The notes under the pieces were generated by a model. That model was not told the DNA's origin and did no database searches. It worked only from the letters and a program-made list of their open reading frames with translations. Below are positions 1 through 5,478 of a stretch of 5,478 nt of DNA, piece by piece (position 1 is the first letter of the stretch; each line of letters opens with the position of its first letter). Made by a program: the position numbers and the translations under genes. Origin of the DNA: Bryobacterales bacterium (GTDB taxonomy: Bacteria; Acidobacteriota; Terriglobia; Bryobacterales; Bryobacteraceae); NCBI GenBank assembly GCA_025353235.1, contig JANXQZ010000011.1, positions 1 to 5,478 on the forward strand, read 5' to 3'.

Positions 1-1019
1 GCTTAACCTCGAAGGGGTGGCAACCTATCAGATATCTGGCCCAGTATTTGCCTGCCCTGTGCGAGCTGGCGGCCAAACAGAGGCTGTTCTCGTTACATGG
101 AGCAAGCTCAAAGCTAACGAACTTAACAAGGGTCCCAATACGGGCACACTTAAGCTCTTTCATGCTTCCTGCCGCCAAATACGCCGACTGGCTAACTTGT
201 TGGCGAACGACATTTATGGATCCGAACTGCCCTTAGCGGCTTCCTTTCTGGATGGGCTCTACAAGTAAATTCGAGAAATCGACAATGGGGATACTTGGAC
301 CGCAGATCGCCTGCAAGAGCGGGTATTCTGCCAACGTATTCTTGAGGCATTAATGAAAGCAGTGTTGCTTCCAGCGGCTGGGCTACAGCGAGTACGAATC
401 TGGCAATCAATCTTTCCCTGCTCGTCCGGCCCCGCGAAGTCGCATTTACCGTCAAAATTTGTCTGCATCGATTCACTCACCAACAAGGAGGCGACAACGG
501 CTGGCAAAAAACTGCGATGTATGTACGAGGGAATCCGAACGCCAGCCAGTGACCGATACTGCCGATATACGATCGCTCGATTTCTGCACGATCCGCACGC
601 CAAGTGGCAACACCCCGCAATGTTTGGGGAGATAGTTCCTAATTGTGGCAAACTCGACAAGGACCCAAAAGGCTCTTGGATCGTTGCGCCCATAGTCAGC
701 AGCCGAGCACTTAAAGGTTTCATCTCTGCGGATAGCCATGAGCCCAGCCACACGGGCCCCACGGAGCGCACTGAAACCGACCCTCGTGTGGTAATGCTTC
801 AGTGCTATATTCTCGATATTATCTCCGACCTTGCCAGATATGTCATGCCTGTCTAAGTGCCCATTCCAGGGGAACCTGCAGCGGTCAAGGTGAATGAATT
901 AAGTCTGAACGACTGACGCACGAGCACCCAAATAATCGTATCAATGGGGCTCGTTATCGCGCAAGGTAGTTTGCCGTTGGGAACACGTGGGAACTGGCCA
1001 GCTGCTTGACCCTCTTGAT
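1..1019. other. Stretch without a confidently recognised gene
   Basis: I recognise no protein family, RNA gene or mobile element here. Plus-strand frame 2 is open from the left edge to 265, is closed once by TAA at 266-268, and is open again to a stop at 854-856. Frame 3 is also open from the edge to about 236, and its first 35 codons read somewhat more like a helical protein than frame 2 does. The minus strand also carries ORFs of 92 to 170 codons, so openness alone is weak evidence. By eye the sequence is less GC-rich than the genes to the right. Downstream of the VWA gene stop at 1020 I see no hairpin followed by a T run. The stretch could hold the end of a plus-strand gene entering from the left, decayed coding sequence, or plain intergenic DNA. 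Confidence 0.6.
353..856 (+). CDS. Possible hypothetical protein or gene remnant, 167 residues
   Basis: I do not recognise this protein. In its favour, the ATG at 353 has a GAGG at 344-347 with 5-nt spacing. The frame is also open upstream of that ATG back to 269, giving 195 sense codons in a row, and codon-position GC follows a coding-like order (third > first > second, estimated by eye). Against it, Cys and His are frequent for a protein this size, there is no signal peptide, clear membrane segment or familiar motif, and a 170-codon minus-strand ORF overlaps most of it. It is the only plus-strand candidate in the window. A real lineage-specific gene, the 3' part of a decayed longer gene with the TAA at 266-268 as the disabling stop, and chance are all possible. 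Confidence 0.25.
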   Translation: MKAVLLPAAGLQRVRIWQSIFPCSSGPAKSHLPSKFVCIDSLTNKEATTAGKKLRCMYEGIRTPASDRYCRYTIARFLHDPHAKWQHPAMFGEIVPNCGKLDKDPKGSWIVAPIVSSRALKGFISADSHEPSHTGPTERTETDPRVVMLQCYILDIISDLARYVMPV

Positions 1020-2321
1020 TTACGGCTGTTCACCCGGCTTTACCTTGCGCCATTTGCCGGATCCGGAATCGGAGTCCAAGCTATCCGGCTGAACAGGACC
1101 AGTGCTCGGGCCGCGACTACCATCCGGTTCGCTCACGGCTCGCCGTTTCCGCTGACTGGACTCGGGGGTCACCACAACTGGATCGGAACTGCCGGTGCTT
1201 GTTGTGTAAGCGGGTCCACTTTCCAGAAGCCCATTCGGGGCAACATAGGTATGCCGGTAGCGAATCTCGGCGTCCGCATAACGCTGACGGGCTGTATCGG
1301 ACAAGGCGACTTCAATGTTCCGTACCTGACCCGAACGAGCACCCGCAGGGACCAGGAAGTGCAACGCATATCGCTGACGAATCCGACTCAGCGTAGTTTC
1401 CAAAGCAGACGCATCGTCCACCGGCAGACTGTCGCCGCCCGAATCGCGAGCGATCTCGGAGGTCCCGGCCGACTTCGTCCGGGAGCCACCACCGGGAGAA
1501 CCGCCACCCTGAGAGCCGCCGCCTGGATAACCGCCCCCGCCTCTACGACCACCGCGCCCTCCGCCGTACCCGCCGGGAGGTCCAAAGATCACACCACCCA
1601 AGCCTCCGCCAATGGTTGGGGCGTTCCCCCCTCCGCCACCATGGCGTCCTCCCCCGTAGCCTCCTCGGTTGCCTACCGCATCCGGGGCAATCAACGCGCT
1701 CAGCACTGCATCGGCTCGCGTCAGGGCGCGCGAAACACCCGCCTCATCGCGGTCGAATTCAGTCATATCGTCAGTCAGAATCACGATCGCCCGACGGGCA
1801 TCCTTCCGGCCTTCGCGGCCAACGTAAGCCGCAGCATCGAGCAACGCGCGCGTAATATCCGTGCCTCCCCGAAAGGTCTCCTGCCGCAGCATATTCTCGA
1901 GCTCGCGCTCCACTTCAGAACGATTGCTTCGCATCGAGAGGCGGACGCGAGTAGACCGGTCAAAAACCATGATCCCGACTCGGTCCGTTTCGCCCAGCAC
2001 GCTTAACGCTTGGTGAGCCGCCGAGGCGATGCGCTGGACGTGCGGACGCATGCTGGCGCTGACATCAAAGAGCAGCAGCACGTCCACTGGCATATTTTCA
2101 TTTGAGAAATTCCGAATTGGCTGAACGCGGCCTTCTTCGCGAAGGACGAAATCCTCGGCGCGCATCCCAGTGACCGCGCGGTTAGTGCTATCGAGAACCT
2201 GAGCATCCACGCGCACCAGCGATACGTCGCTTCGAAACGTGATGTTGTCGTCTGCGGCTGCTGCTGGAAGCAGAGCCCCGCCTGAGACCGCGCAAAGCAG
2301 CCAAATACCTGAACACTTCAT
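1020..2321 (-). CDS. Secreted VWFA-related protein (acidobacterial type) with Gly-rich insert
   Basis: This 433-residue protein starts with a signal peptide (about 1-23, ending in an Ala-rich stretch before DDN), so it is probably exported. The N-terminal part (about 28-75) is the beta-rich segment typical of acidobacterial VWFA-related proteins. A VWA domain follows from about 79. Its MIDAS metal site looks complete: DVSAS at 86-90, the Thr in RGGTD (154) and the Asp in LTDD (184). Between the core strand ending near 214 and the helix beginning near 285 lies a Gly-rich insert (217-282). The domain closes with a Tyr-Arg-His-Thr-Tyr strand near 355-360, then a Ser/Pro/Gly-rich basic tail (364-433) that is probably disordered. 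The partner is unknown; VWA domains of this kind bind proteins through a divalent metal. It lies 45 nt behind the permease and may share its transcript. No Shine-Dalgarno motif precedes the ATG, but the signal peptide supports this start. Confidence 0.9.
   Translation of the reverse strand: MKCSGIWLLCAVSGGALLPAAAADDNITFRSDVSLVRVDAQVLDSTNRAVTGMRAEDFVLREEGRVQPIRNFSNENMPVDVLLLFDVSASMRPHVQRIASAAHQALSVLGETDRVGIMVFDRSTRVRLSMRSNRSEVERELENMLRQETFRGGTDITRALLDAAAYVGREGRKDARRAIVILTDDMTEFDRDEAGVSRALTRADAVLSALIAPDAVGNRGGYGGGRHGGGGGNAPTIGGGLGGVIFGPPGGYGGGRGGRRGGGGYPGGGSQGGGSPGGGSRTKSAGTSEIARDSGGDSLPVDDASALETTLSRIRQRYALHFLVPAGARSGQVRNIEVALSDTARQRYADAEIRYRHTYVAPNGLLESGPAYTTSTGSSDPVVVTPESSQRKRRAVSEPDGSRGPSTGPVQPDSLDSDSGSGKWRKVKPGEQP
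1476..1673 (-). repeat. Gly-rich low-complexity segment inside the VWA gene
   Basis: These codons encode residues 217-282 of the VWA protein: runs of Gly with scattered Arg and Tyr, then three GGGS-type units at about 267-280. The coding strand is very G-rich, so two-tier G-quadruplexes are conceivable. The complementary C-rich strand lacks stops, which explains the long spurious plus-strand ORF across it. Confidence 0.85.
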
Positions 2322-2366
2322 TTACTACTACTACGTACTGGGAGAACAGCACGTTTCGAGAGCTTT

Positions 2367-3251
2367 CTACTCGTACCTGAGCGCGTGAATGGCATCCACC
2401 CGGCTGGCCCGGATTGCCGGGATGTACCCAGCTCCGCAAGCGACCGCCGCCAGCCCCAGCGTCGCGACTATGAGAGTTATCGGATCGTGAGCCGTCAGTC
2501 CGTATAGCTGAGTCTGCACGAAGCGAGTCAGCGCGACGGAGGCAGCCAGACCGGCCACTACCCCGATCCCAACCAGCAGCAGCACCTCGCGCATTACCAT
2601 CCAGATCACGTGCCCTTGGAACGCGCCCAGCGCCATGCGGATCCCGATCTCGCGAGTCCGCCGAGCCACCGTGTAGGCCATCACTCCGTACAAACCGATG
2701 GTCGCCAGCAGAGAGGCAAGAAAGCCAAAGACGGTGGACAAACTCGCTACCAGACGCTCGACAAGCAAAGAATTCGCAATCTGCGTATCGATGGTTCGCA
2801 TGCCGTATAACGGAAGATTGGCATCGAGGCGCCCCGCCTTCGCGCGCACGGCCGAAAAGAACTGATTCGCATCCAATGAGGTTCGCACGTAGACGGTCAT
2901 AGCCCCCACGTAGCGGCTCGCCATGTATGGAACAAACATCTGTATAGGTATCTCATCGCGCAGATTGGTGTATTTGATGTCTTTGATGACGCCAACTATT
3001 TCCATGTCGATCTTAGTGCCCGGATCAATGCCGAAGCCAACGCGGCGGCCTATCGCGTTCGCTCCAGTGCCGAAGAACTTCTTGGCGAATTTCTCGTTGA
3101 TCATGCGCAGAAGAATCTGATCGAGGAGCGTAAATATCGCCGTGTTCGCGCCAATTCCGAGACCAAGCGAGATCACTGCCACTGCGGTGAATACCGGGGA
3201 CCTACGCAGAGTCCGCACGGCAAAGCGAATGTCGTTCCAGAGGTTGCCCAT
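2367..3251 (-). CDS. FtsX/MacB-type permease of the ADOP family, internally deleted
   Basis: The N-terminus (NDIRFAVRTLRRSPVFTAVAV, one hydrophobic helix about 19-44, then GANTAIFTLLDQILLR) is that of acidobacterial duplicated orphan permeases. The C-terminus is their second FtsX half: the end of a periplasmic domain (INEKFAKKFF at 51-60, then IVGVIKDIKYTNLRDE), three further membrane segments (about 168-195, 215-245, 258-280), the motif ARRTREIGIRMALGA, and the usual ALRYE ending. Family members are about 800 residues with two permease halves; this one has 294. Residue 50 joins the end of the first helix to the late part of the second periplasmic domain, so roughly 500 residues are missing without loss of frame. 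Four membrane helices remain, as in a single MacB permease with a much smaller periplasmic domain. No ATPase is encoded nearby, as is usual for these orphans. The ATG at 3251 has AAAAGG at 3263-3258, 6 nt upstream. It may be non-functional. Confidence 0.85.
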   Translation of the reverse strand: MGNLWNDIRFAVRTLRRSPVFTAVAVISLGLGIGANTAIFTLLDQILLRMINEKFAKKFFGTGANAIGRRVGFGIDPGTKIDMEIVGVIKDIKYTNLRDEIPIQMFVPYMASRYVGAMTVYVRTSLDANQFFSAVRAKAGRLDANLPLYGMRTIDTQIANSLLVERLVASLSTVFGFLASLLATIGLYGVMAYTVARRTREIGIRMALGAFQGHVIWMVMREVLLLVGIGVVAGLAASVALTRFVQTQLYGLTAHDPITLIVATLGLAAVACGAGYIPAIRASRVDAIHALRYE

Positions 3252-3284
3252 GTTAGACCTTTTGACTGACTTGATGGAATTCGG

Positions 3285-3316
3285 TTTGTACTACAGCTAC
3301 GCACCTTTGCACTACA
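3285..3316 (-). promoter_or_regulatory. Putative operator/promoter: two 11-bp direct repeats 21 bp apart
   Basis: On the plus strand, TTTGTACTACA (3285-3295) and TTTGCACTACA (3306-3316) match at 10 of 11 positions. Their starts are 21 bp apart, about two helical turns, so a bound regulator would sit on one face. They lie 34 to 65 bp upstream of the permease start. Read on the minus strand, TTGTAG (3317-3312) and TGTAGT (3295-3290) with a 16-bp spacer form a weak -35/-10 pair overlapping the repeats. The TACTACA core recalls BlaI/MecI-type half-sites, and ADOP permeases are often linked to PadR-family regulators; which factor binds is not visible here. Confidence 0.45.
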
Positions 3317-3362
3317 ACATCCTTATTTTTCTGCGCCGCGACGAATCTCGTTGCATTGTGGG

Positions 3363-3418
3363 GCAGCCAATCCTGGCTGCAGCCGCCTTTCCAGGCGGCT
3401 CGACACGCTAGAAAGCGT
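3363..3418. repeat. Three consecutive hairpins; REP-like palindromic element
   Basis: Plus-strand coordinates. Hairpin 1: GCAGCCA (3363-3369), loop ATCC, TGGCTGC (3374-3380), 7 perfect pairs. Hairpin 2 follows with no gap: AGCCGCCT (3381-3388), loop TTCC, AGGCGGCT (3393-3400), 8 perfect pairs. Hairpin 3: ACGCT (3405-3409), loop AGAA, AGCGT (3414-3418), 5 pairs, reaching into the stop codon of the DUF4097 gene. All loops are 4 nt, and on the minus-strand RNA hairpin 2 has a GNRA-type loop (GGAA). No T run follows on the minus strand, so this is not a standard intrinsic terminator. It may still protect the 3' end of the operon mRNA or be a dispersed intergenic repeat. Confidence 0.75.
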
Positions 3419-4242
3419 CACTTCTTCTTACGGATATAGATGTTCCCGTTGAATGTCTTAAAAGTTAGATCGGGGCCGCCTCCGTTGATCGTGCCGACCG
3501 TTGCATGGTCAATCTTGACCCGGTACTTGCCGCCTTTGGATCGCCCATCCTCGACCACGGGGGCAGAGGCGTTTGGATTCAGTTTAATATCAAAATCGCT
3601 GAAAATATCGCCGTTGTCGGACTTCATGTGCACACTGCCTCGCATGTCGGGCGGCAGCGTGACGTCAATAACTCCGTTCATCGAGCTGAATGACATCGGC
3701 TTGTCTGGCGTAGCCTTATCCAGGGTGACAAGGACCTTCCCGTTGAGCGAATGGGCAATAATCGATCCCGAAACATTGGTTGCCGTCACCGCGCCATTCA
3801 GATTCTGCAACTCGAGGTCCCCGGTCACCTTGTTGACCTTGATCTCGCCCCCGTTCATGCACTCCAGCTTGAGAGATGTGGCAAACGGTACGCGCACAAA
3901 GAGATCGCTGGATCGTCCTGGCGAGGCGTGGATACGCACCGTGTTGTTCTCTTCTTCCACGGTCAGCCCCATGCCCGAAGGCTCAATGCGCTTGAGTCCT
4001 TCGGCACCGGCGGGAGTGCGAGAAGCCCGCTCGCCTCGCTCGCCGTTTCTGGCGCGAGACTCGACGACTACTTCCTTGCCGTCGTAGCCTTCCACTTCGA
4101 AGCAGCCCTGCATCATAGAGCCGACCAGCTTGCGCGGTCGCGAGGCGTCGCTAAAAGGAACCGTAACCCGGTTCGAGGCGTCCTGGGCGAATCCCGCCGT
4201 ACAAGCGCCAATGAATAAAAGTGTTGCCGTAGTTGTTTTCAT
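3418..4242 (-). CDS. DUF4097-family beta-strand repeat protein, exported (second of the pair)
   Basis: This 274-residue protein has a signal peptide (1-20, MKTTTATLLFIGACTAGFAQ). From about 45 it is built of short repeating beta turns of the NG-x-hydrophobic type: MNGGEIKV (129-136), LNGAVTAT (148-155), LNGKVLVT (166-173), MNGVIDVT (188-195), DNGDIFSD (209-216) and FNGNIYIR (264-271). This matches the DUF4097 family, often labelled putative adhesin, which folds as a right-handed beta helix or solenoid. The molecular role is unknown; it probably acts in the periplasm or at the surface. It shares the GYDGKEVVVE motif (52-61) and the Lys-rich C-terminus with the upstream gene, so the two arose by tandem duplication. 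Its ATG overlaps the upstream stop by 4 nt, and a weak GAGAG/CGGG ribosome site lies inside the upstream gene. A triple hairpin follows its stop, so it is probably last in the operon. Confidence 0.88.
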   Translation of the reverse strand: MKTTTATLLFIGACTAGFAQDASNRVTVPFSDASRPRKLVGSMMQGCFEVEGYDGKEVVVESRARNGERGERASRTPAGAEGLKRIEPSGMGLTVEEENNTVRIHASPGRSSDLFVRVPFATSLKLECMNGGEIKVNKVTGDLELQNLNGAVTATNVSGSIIAHSLNGKVLVTLDKATPDKPMSFSSMNGVIDVTLPPDMRGSVHMKSDNGDIFSDFDIKLNPNASAPVVEDGRSKGGKYRVKIDHATVGTINGGGPDLTFKTFNGNIYIRKKK

Positions 4243-4260
4243 TTTTTTTCCCGATCTCTC
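4239..4260 (-). promoter_or_regulatory. ATGA overlap with A8 slippery run between the DUF4097 genes
   Basis: On the minus strand the upstream gene ends GAA AAA AAA TGA, and the downstream ATG begins one base before that TGA. A run of eight A (4249-4242) spans the junction. The in-frame heptamer A AAA AAA (4248-4242) is a known type of -1 slippery site. A -1 slip there would move ribosomes straight into the ATG AAA frame of the next gene. A GAGAG (4260-4256) lies 7 nt upstream of the heptamer and could act as a ribosome binding site for reinitiation or as a frameshift stimulator. Coupled reinitiation is the simpler reading. Confidence 0.5.
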
Positions 4261-5066
4261 ACAAAGATTTCGCCGTTCAGAGTTTTCAATTTGACTTCTA
4301 CTCCGCCAGACCCGATCCGGATCCCAGTGGCTCCGCCCCGCCGAAAGACGAACTTGCCGTCCTGCTTTTCGGCAGCCGTCGATTCAAGAGGCAGCGTGCT
4401 GACCTCAAAATCGGTATACATTTCGCCATGCATGGTTTGCATGCGCACGTCCGCTGATAGACCCTTGCGGAAGGTCACGTCCACATTGCCGTTTACGGTC
4501 TCGAACGAACTCGCCGCAGTCGGGTTTCGGGTGAACGTCACTTTCACAGGTCCGTTGACGGTGTGCGCCTTTCCTGACCCGCCCATGTCGGTCATTTCGA
4601 TGCGGCCGTTTACGTTGTGAACGTCGAACGGACCCCCAATGCCCCGGACGATGATCTCGCCGTGGTTGACCGTATAGAGGTCGACCCGCGCCGCCCTCGG
4701 CACTTTCAGCTTGAAGTCGTAATAGACGGTGTAGCCCTGATGACGAGATGAACTGTTCCAGCCTTCCTTGCAGTTACAGCGGAAGGGTCCATCGACGAAG
4801 AGTTTCACGGTATCGCCCGACTGCTGCATATCGAGCTTCACTTCCTTTCTGGCCGCATCCAGGCGCTCGGGCGTTTCCGCCTGAATGCGTCGGGCGGCTT
4901 CCACCTGCAGGTCATTTCCGTCATACCCGGTAGCTTCTATGGAGCCGTTCAGGTTATCGAGAATAACCAGCCGCGCAGCTGGAAATGACTTCGATTCGGT
5001 GGTGCGATCTTCGACATCGGCGAAGGCTGGGGCGAGTGCGACTACTAGGATCAGCAGCTTTCTCAT
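4239..5066 (-). CDS. DUF4097-family beta-strand repeat protein, exported (first of the pair)
   Basis: I start this 275-residue protein at the ATG at 5066. That choice gives a clean signal peptide (MRKLLILVVALAPAFA), a GGGAG ribosome site 6 nt upstream (5077-5073), and a 4-nt overlap with the stop of the previous gene. The ATG at 5087 would add seven residues before the signal peptide. The mature part carries the repeating turns of the DUF4097 family: LNGSIEAT (39-46), NHGEIIVR (134-141), VNGRIEMT (152-159), VNGPVKVT (170-177), VNGNVDVT (191-198), MHGEMYTD (212-219) and LNGEIFVR (263-270). A CNC pair (97-99) in FRCNCKEGW could form a disulphide or bind metal. The function is unknown. The operon suggests it works with its paralogue downstream and the HEAT protein upstream, perhaps in an envelope response. 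Confidence 0.88.
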   Translation of the reverse strand: MRKLLILVVALAPAFADVEDRTTESKSFPAARLVILDNLNGSIEATGYDGNDLQVEAARRIQAETPERLDAARKEVKLDMQQSGDTVKLFVDGPFRCNCKEGWNSSSRHQGYTVYYDFKLKVPRAARVDLYTVNHGEIIVRGIGGPFDVHNVNGRIEMTDMGGSGKAHTVNGPVKVTFTRNPTAASSFETVNGNVDVTFRKGLSADVRMQTMHGEMYTDFEVSTLPLESTAAEKQDGKFVFRRGGATGIRIGSGGVEVKLKTLNGEIFVRDREKK

Positions 5067-5077
5067 TGCAATCTCCC
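5063..5077 (-). promoter_or_regulatory. Ribosome binding site and ATGA overlap, HEAT gene to first DUF4097 gene
   Basis: On the minus strand, GGGAG (5077-5073) precedes the ATG at 5066-5064 by 6 nt. The TGA of the HEAT gene (5065-5063) overlaps that ATG. This fixes the DUF4097 start and points to coupled translation. Confidence 0.7.
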
Positions 5078-5478
5078 GAGCGCCCACTGCGCTCTCTGCC
5101 TGACTTCCGCGTTCACTTTTGCATCGGTCTCTAGACTGCGCAGGGCAGGAACGGCGGTCTGATCGCGCAACTCGGCAAGCTGGTCAATCAGCGCGATTTG
5201 CACCATGGGCGATTCCTGTTTGCCGATGGCCTGCAGCAGTCCGCGCCTCGCCACTGGGCTGTCCGAGTATGTCCGGAGAGCATCCACGGAAGCCAGCCTG
5301 ACATTGACGTTCGGATCGTGATTGACTGTGTAAAGCAGCGCGGCGAGCACTTCGGTATCGGGCTGCTCCACGCGGTACGCCCAGTTCACGCCCTTGAGCC
5401 GATCACTTGCGCCTTGCTGCTGCAGCAAGGAAAGCGTCACCATCTGTCGCATATTCAGCACCTCATTTCGTAATTGCG
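5063..5478 (-). CDS. HEAT-repeat protein, C-terminal part (runs off the right edge)
   Basis: The reading frame is open to the window edge, so this is the 3' part of a longer gene; the GTG at 5461 and ATG at 5452 are internal. The visible part, about 138 residues, begins with QLRNEVLNMRQMVTLSLLQQ, a heptad-like coiled-coil segment. Three HEAT-type helical pairs follow: one around DPNVNVRLASVDALRTYS, one around ARRGLLQAIGKQESPMVQIAL, and one from TAVPALRSLETDAKVN to the end QWALGRLQ. HEAT repeats make curved protein-binding scaffolds. In acidobacteria I recall this arrangement as the C-terminal region of an anti-sigma-like membrane protein with an N-terminal zinc finger, encoded after an ECF sigma factor and before DUF4097 genes. 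Neither the zinc finger nor the sigma factor is in this window, so that role is inferred from context. Confidence 0.85.
   Translation of the reverse strand, partial: QLRNEVLNMRQMVTLSLLQQQGASDRLKGVNWAYRVEQPDTEVLAALLYTVNHDPNVNVRLASVDALRTYSDSPVARRGLLQAIGKQESPMVQIALIDQLAELRDQTAVPALRSLETDAKVNAEVRQRAQWALGRLQ

Noticed and set aside
259..771. 170-codon minus-strand ORF in the left stretch
   Set aside because: Cys- and Ser-rich with no recognisable motif; the opposite strand has the better ribosome site and longer open frame.
978..997. Direct repeat TGGGAAC around a CACGTG palindrome (978-984, 988-994)
   Set aside because: Short repeats with no gene start nearby in a sensible orientation; chance is likely.
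987..2006. 339-codon plus-strand ORF
   Set aside because: It is antisense to the VWA gene, which has a signal peptide, MIDAS motif and family features. The openness comes from the C-rich complement of the Gly-rich segment; the translation is low-complexity Ala/Thr/Pro/Arg.
3363..3418. Rho-independent terminator
   Set aside because: Strong stems, but no T run follows on the minus strand, which is the direction of transcription of the operon.
3440..4087. 215-codon plus-strand ORF
   Set aside because: Antisense shadow of a clear DUF4097 gene; no domain or signal of its own.
5067..5087. Upstream ATG at 5087 as start of the first DUF4097 gene
   Set aside because: It would put seven residues before the signal peptide; the ATG at 5066 has a well-spaced GGGAG and an ATGA overlap.
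1..5478. CRISPR array, tRNA, rRNA, insertion sequence
   Set aside because: No regularly spaced repeats of CRISPR size, no cloverleaf or rRNA-like stretch, and no transposase or paired terminal inverted repeats were seen by eye.

Overview
The window looks like a chromosomal segment from an acidobacterium, most likely of the Bryobacter/Solibacter kind. That rests on gene families rather than on any marker gene. It holds a permease of the acidobacterial duplicated orphan permease (ADOP) type, a secreted VWFA-related protein of the acidobacterial type, and a HEAT-repeat protein followed by two DUF4097 beta-strand proteins. By eye the coding part is moderately GC-rich. All confident genes lie on the minus strand, so the window reads right to left.

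Right part (5478 to 3418): a tight three-gene operon. The 3' end of a HEAT-repeat protein runs in from the right edge. Two exported DUF4097 paralogues follow. Both gene junctions are 4-nt ATGA overlaps, so translation is probably coupled. The second junction also contains an A8 run that forms a slippery heptamer (A AAA AAA) directly before the upstream stop. In related genomes such cassettes often sit behind an ECF sigma factor and a zinc-finger anti-sigma factor, which would lie outside this window. Three back-to-back hairpins (3363-3418) follow the operon and look like an intergenic palindromic repeat rather than a classical terminator.

Middle part (3362 to 1020): a second unit. Two near-identical 11-bp direct repeats, 21 bp apart, lie upstream of a 294-residue FtsX/MacB-type permease. 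This permease appears to be an ADOP protein with a large in-frame internal deletion: its first membrane helix is joined directly to the end of the second periplasmic domain. After 45 nt comes a secreted VWA protein with an intact MIDAS metal site, a Gly-rich insert of about 66 residues containing GGGS-like repeats, and a disordered basic tail.

Left part (1 to 1019): no confident gene. Plus-strand frame 2 is unusually open, from the window edge to 856 with a single TAA at 266-268. A 167-codon ORF with a plausible ribosome binding site (353-856) may be a hypothetical gene or a decayed one. I recognise no family there.

I do not see a clear new defence, mobile or RNA-guided system. The points most worth a second look are the shortened permease, the triple hairpin array, the phased operator-like repeats, the slippery overlap between the DUF4097 genes, and the unexplained open frame on the left.
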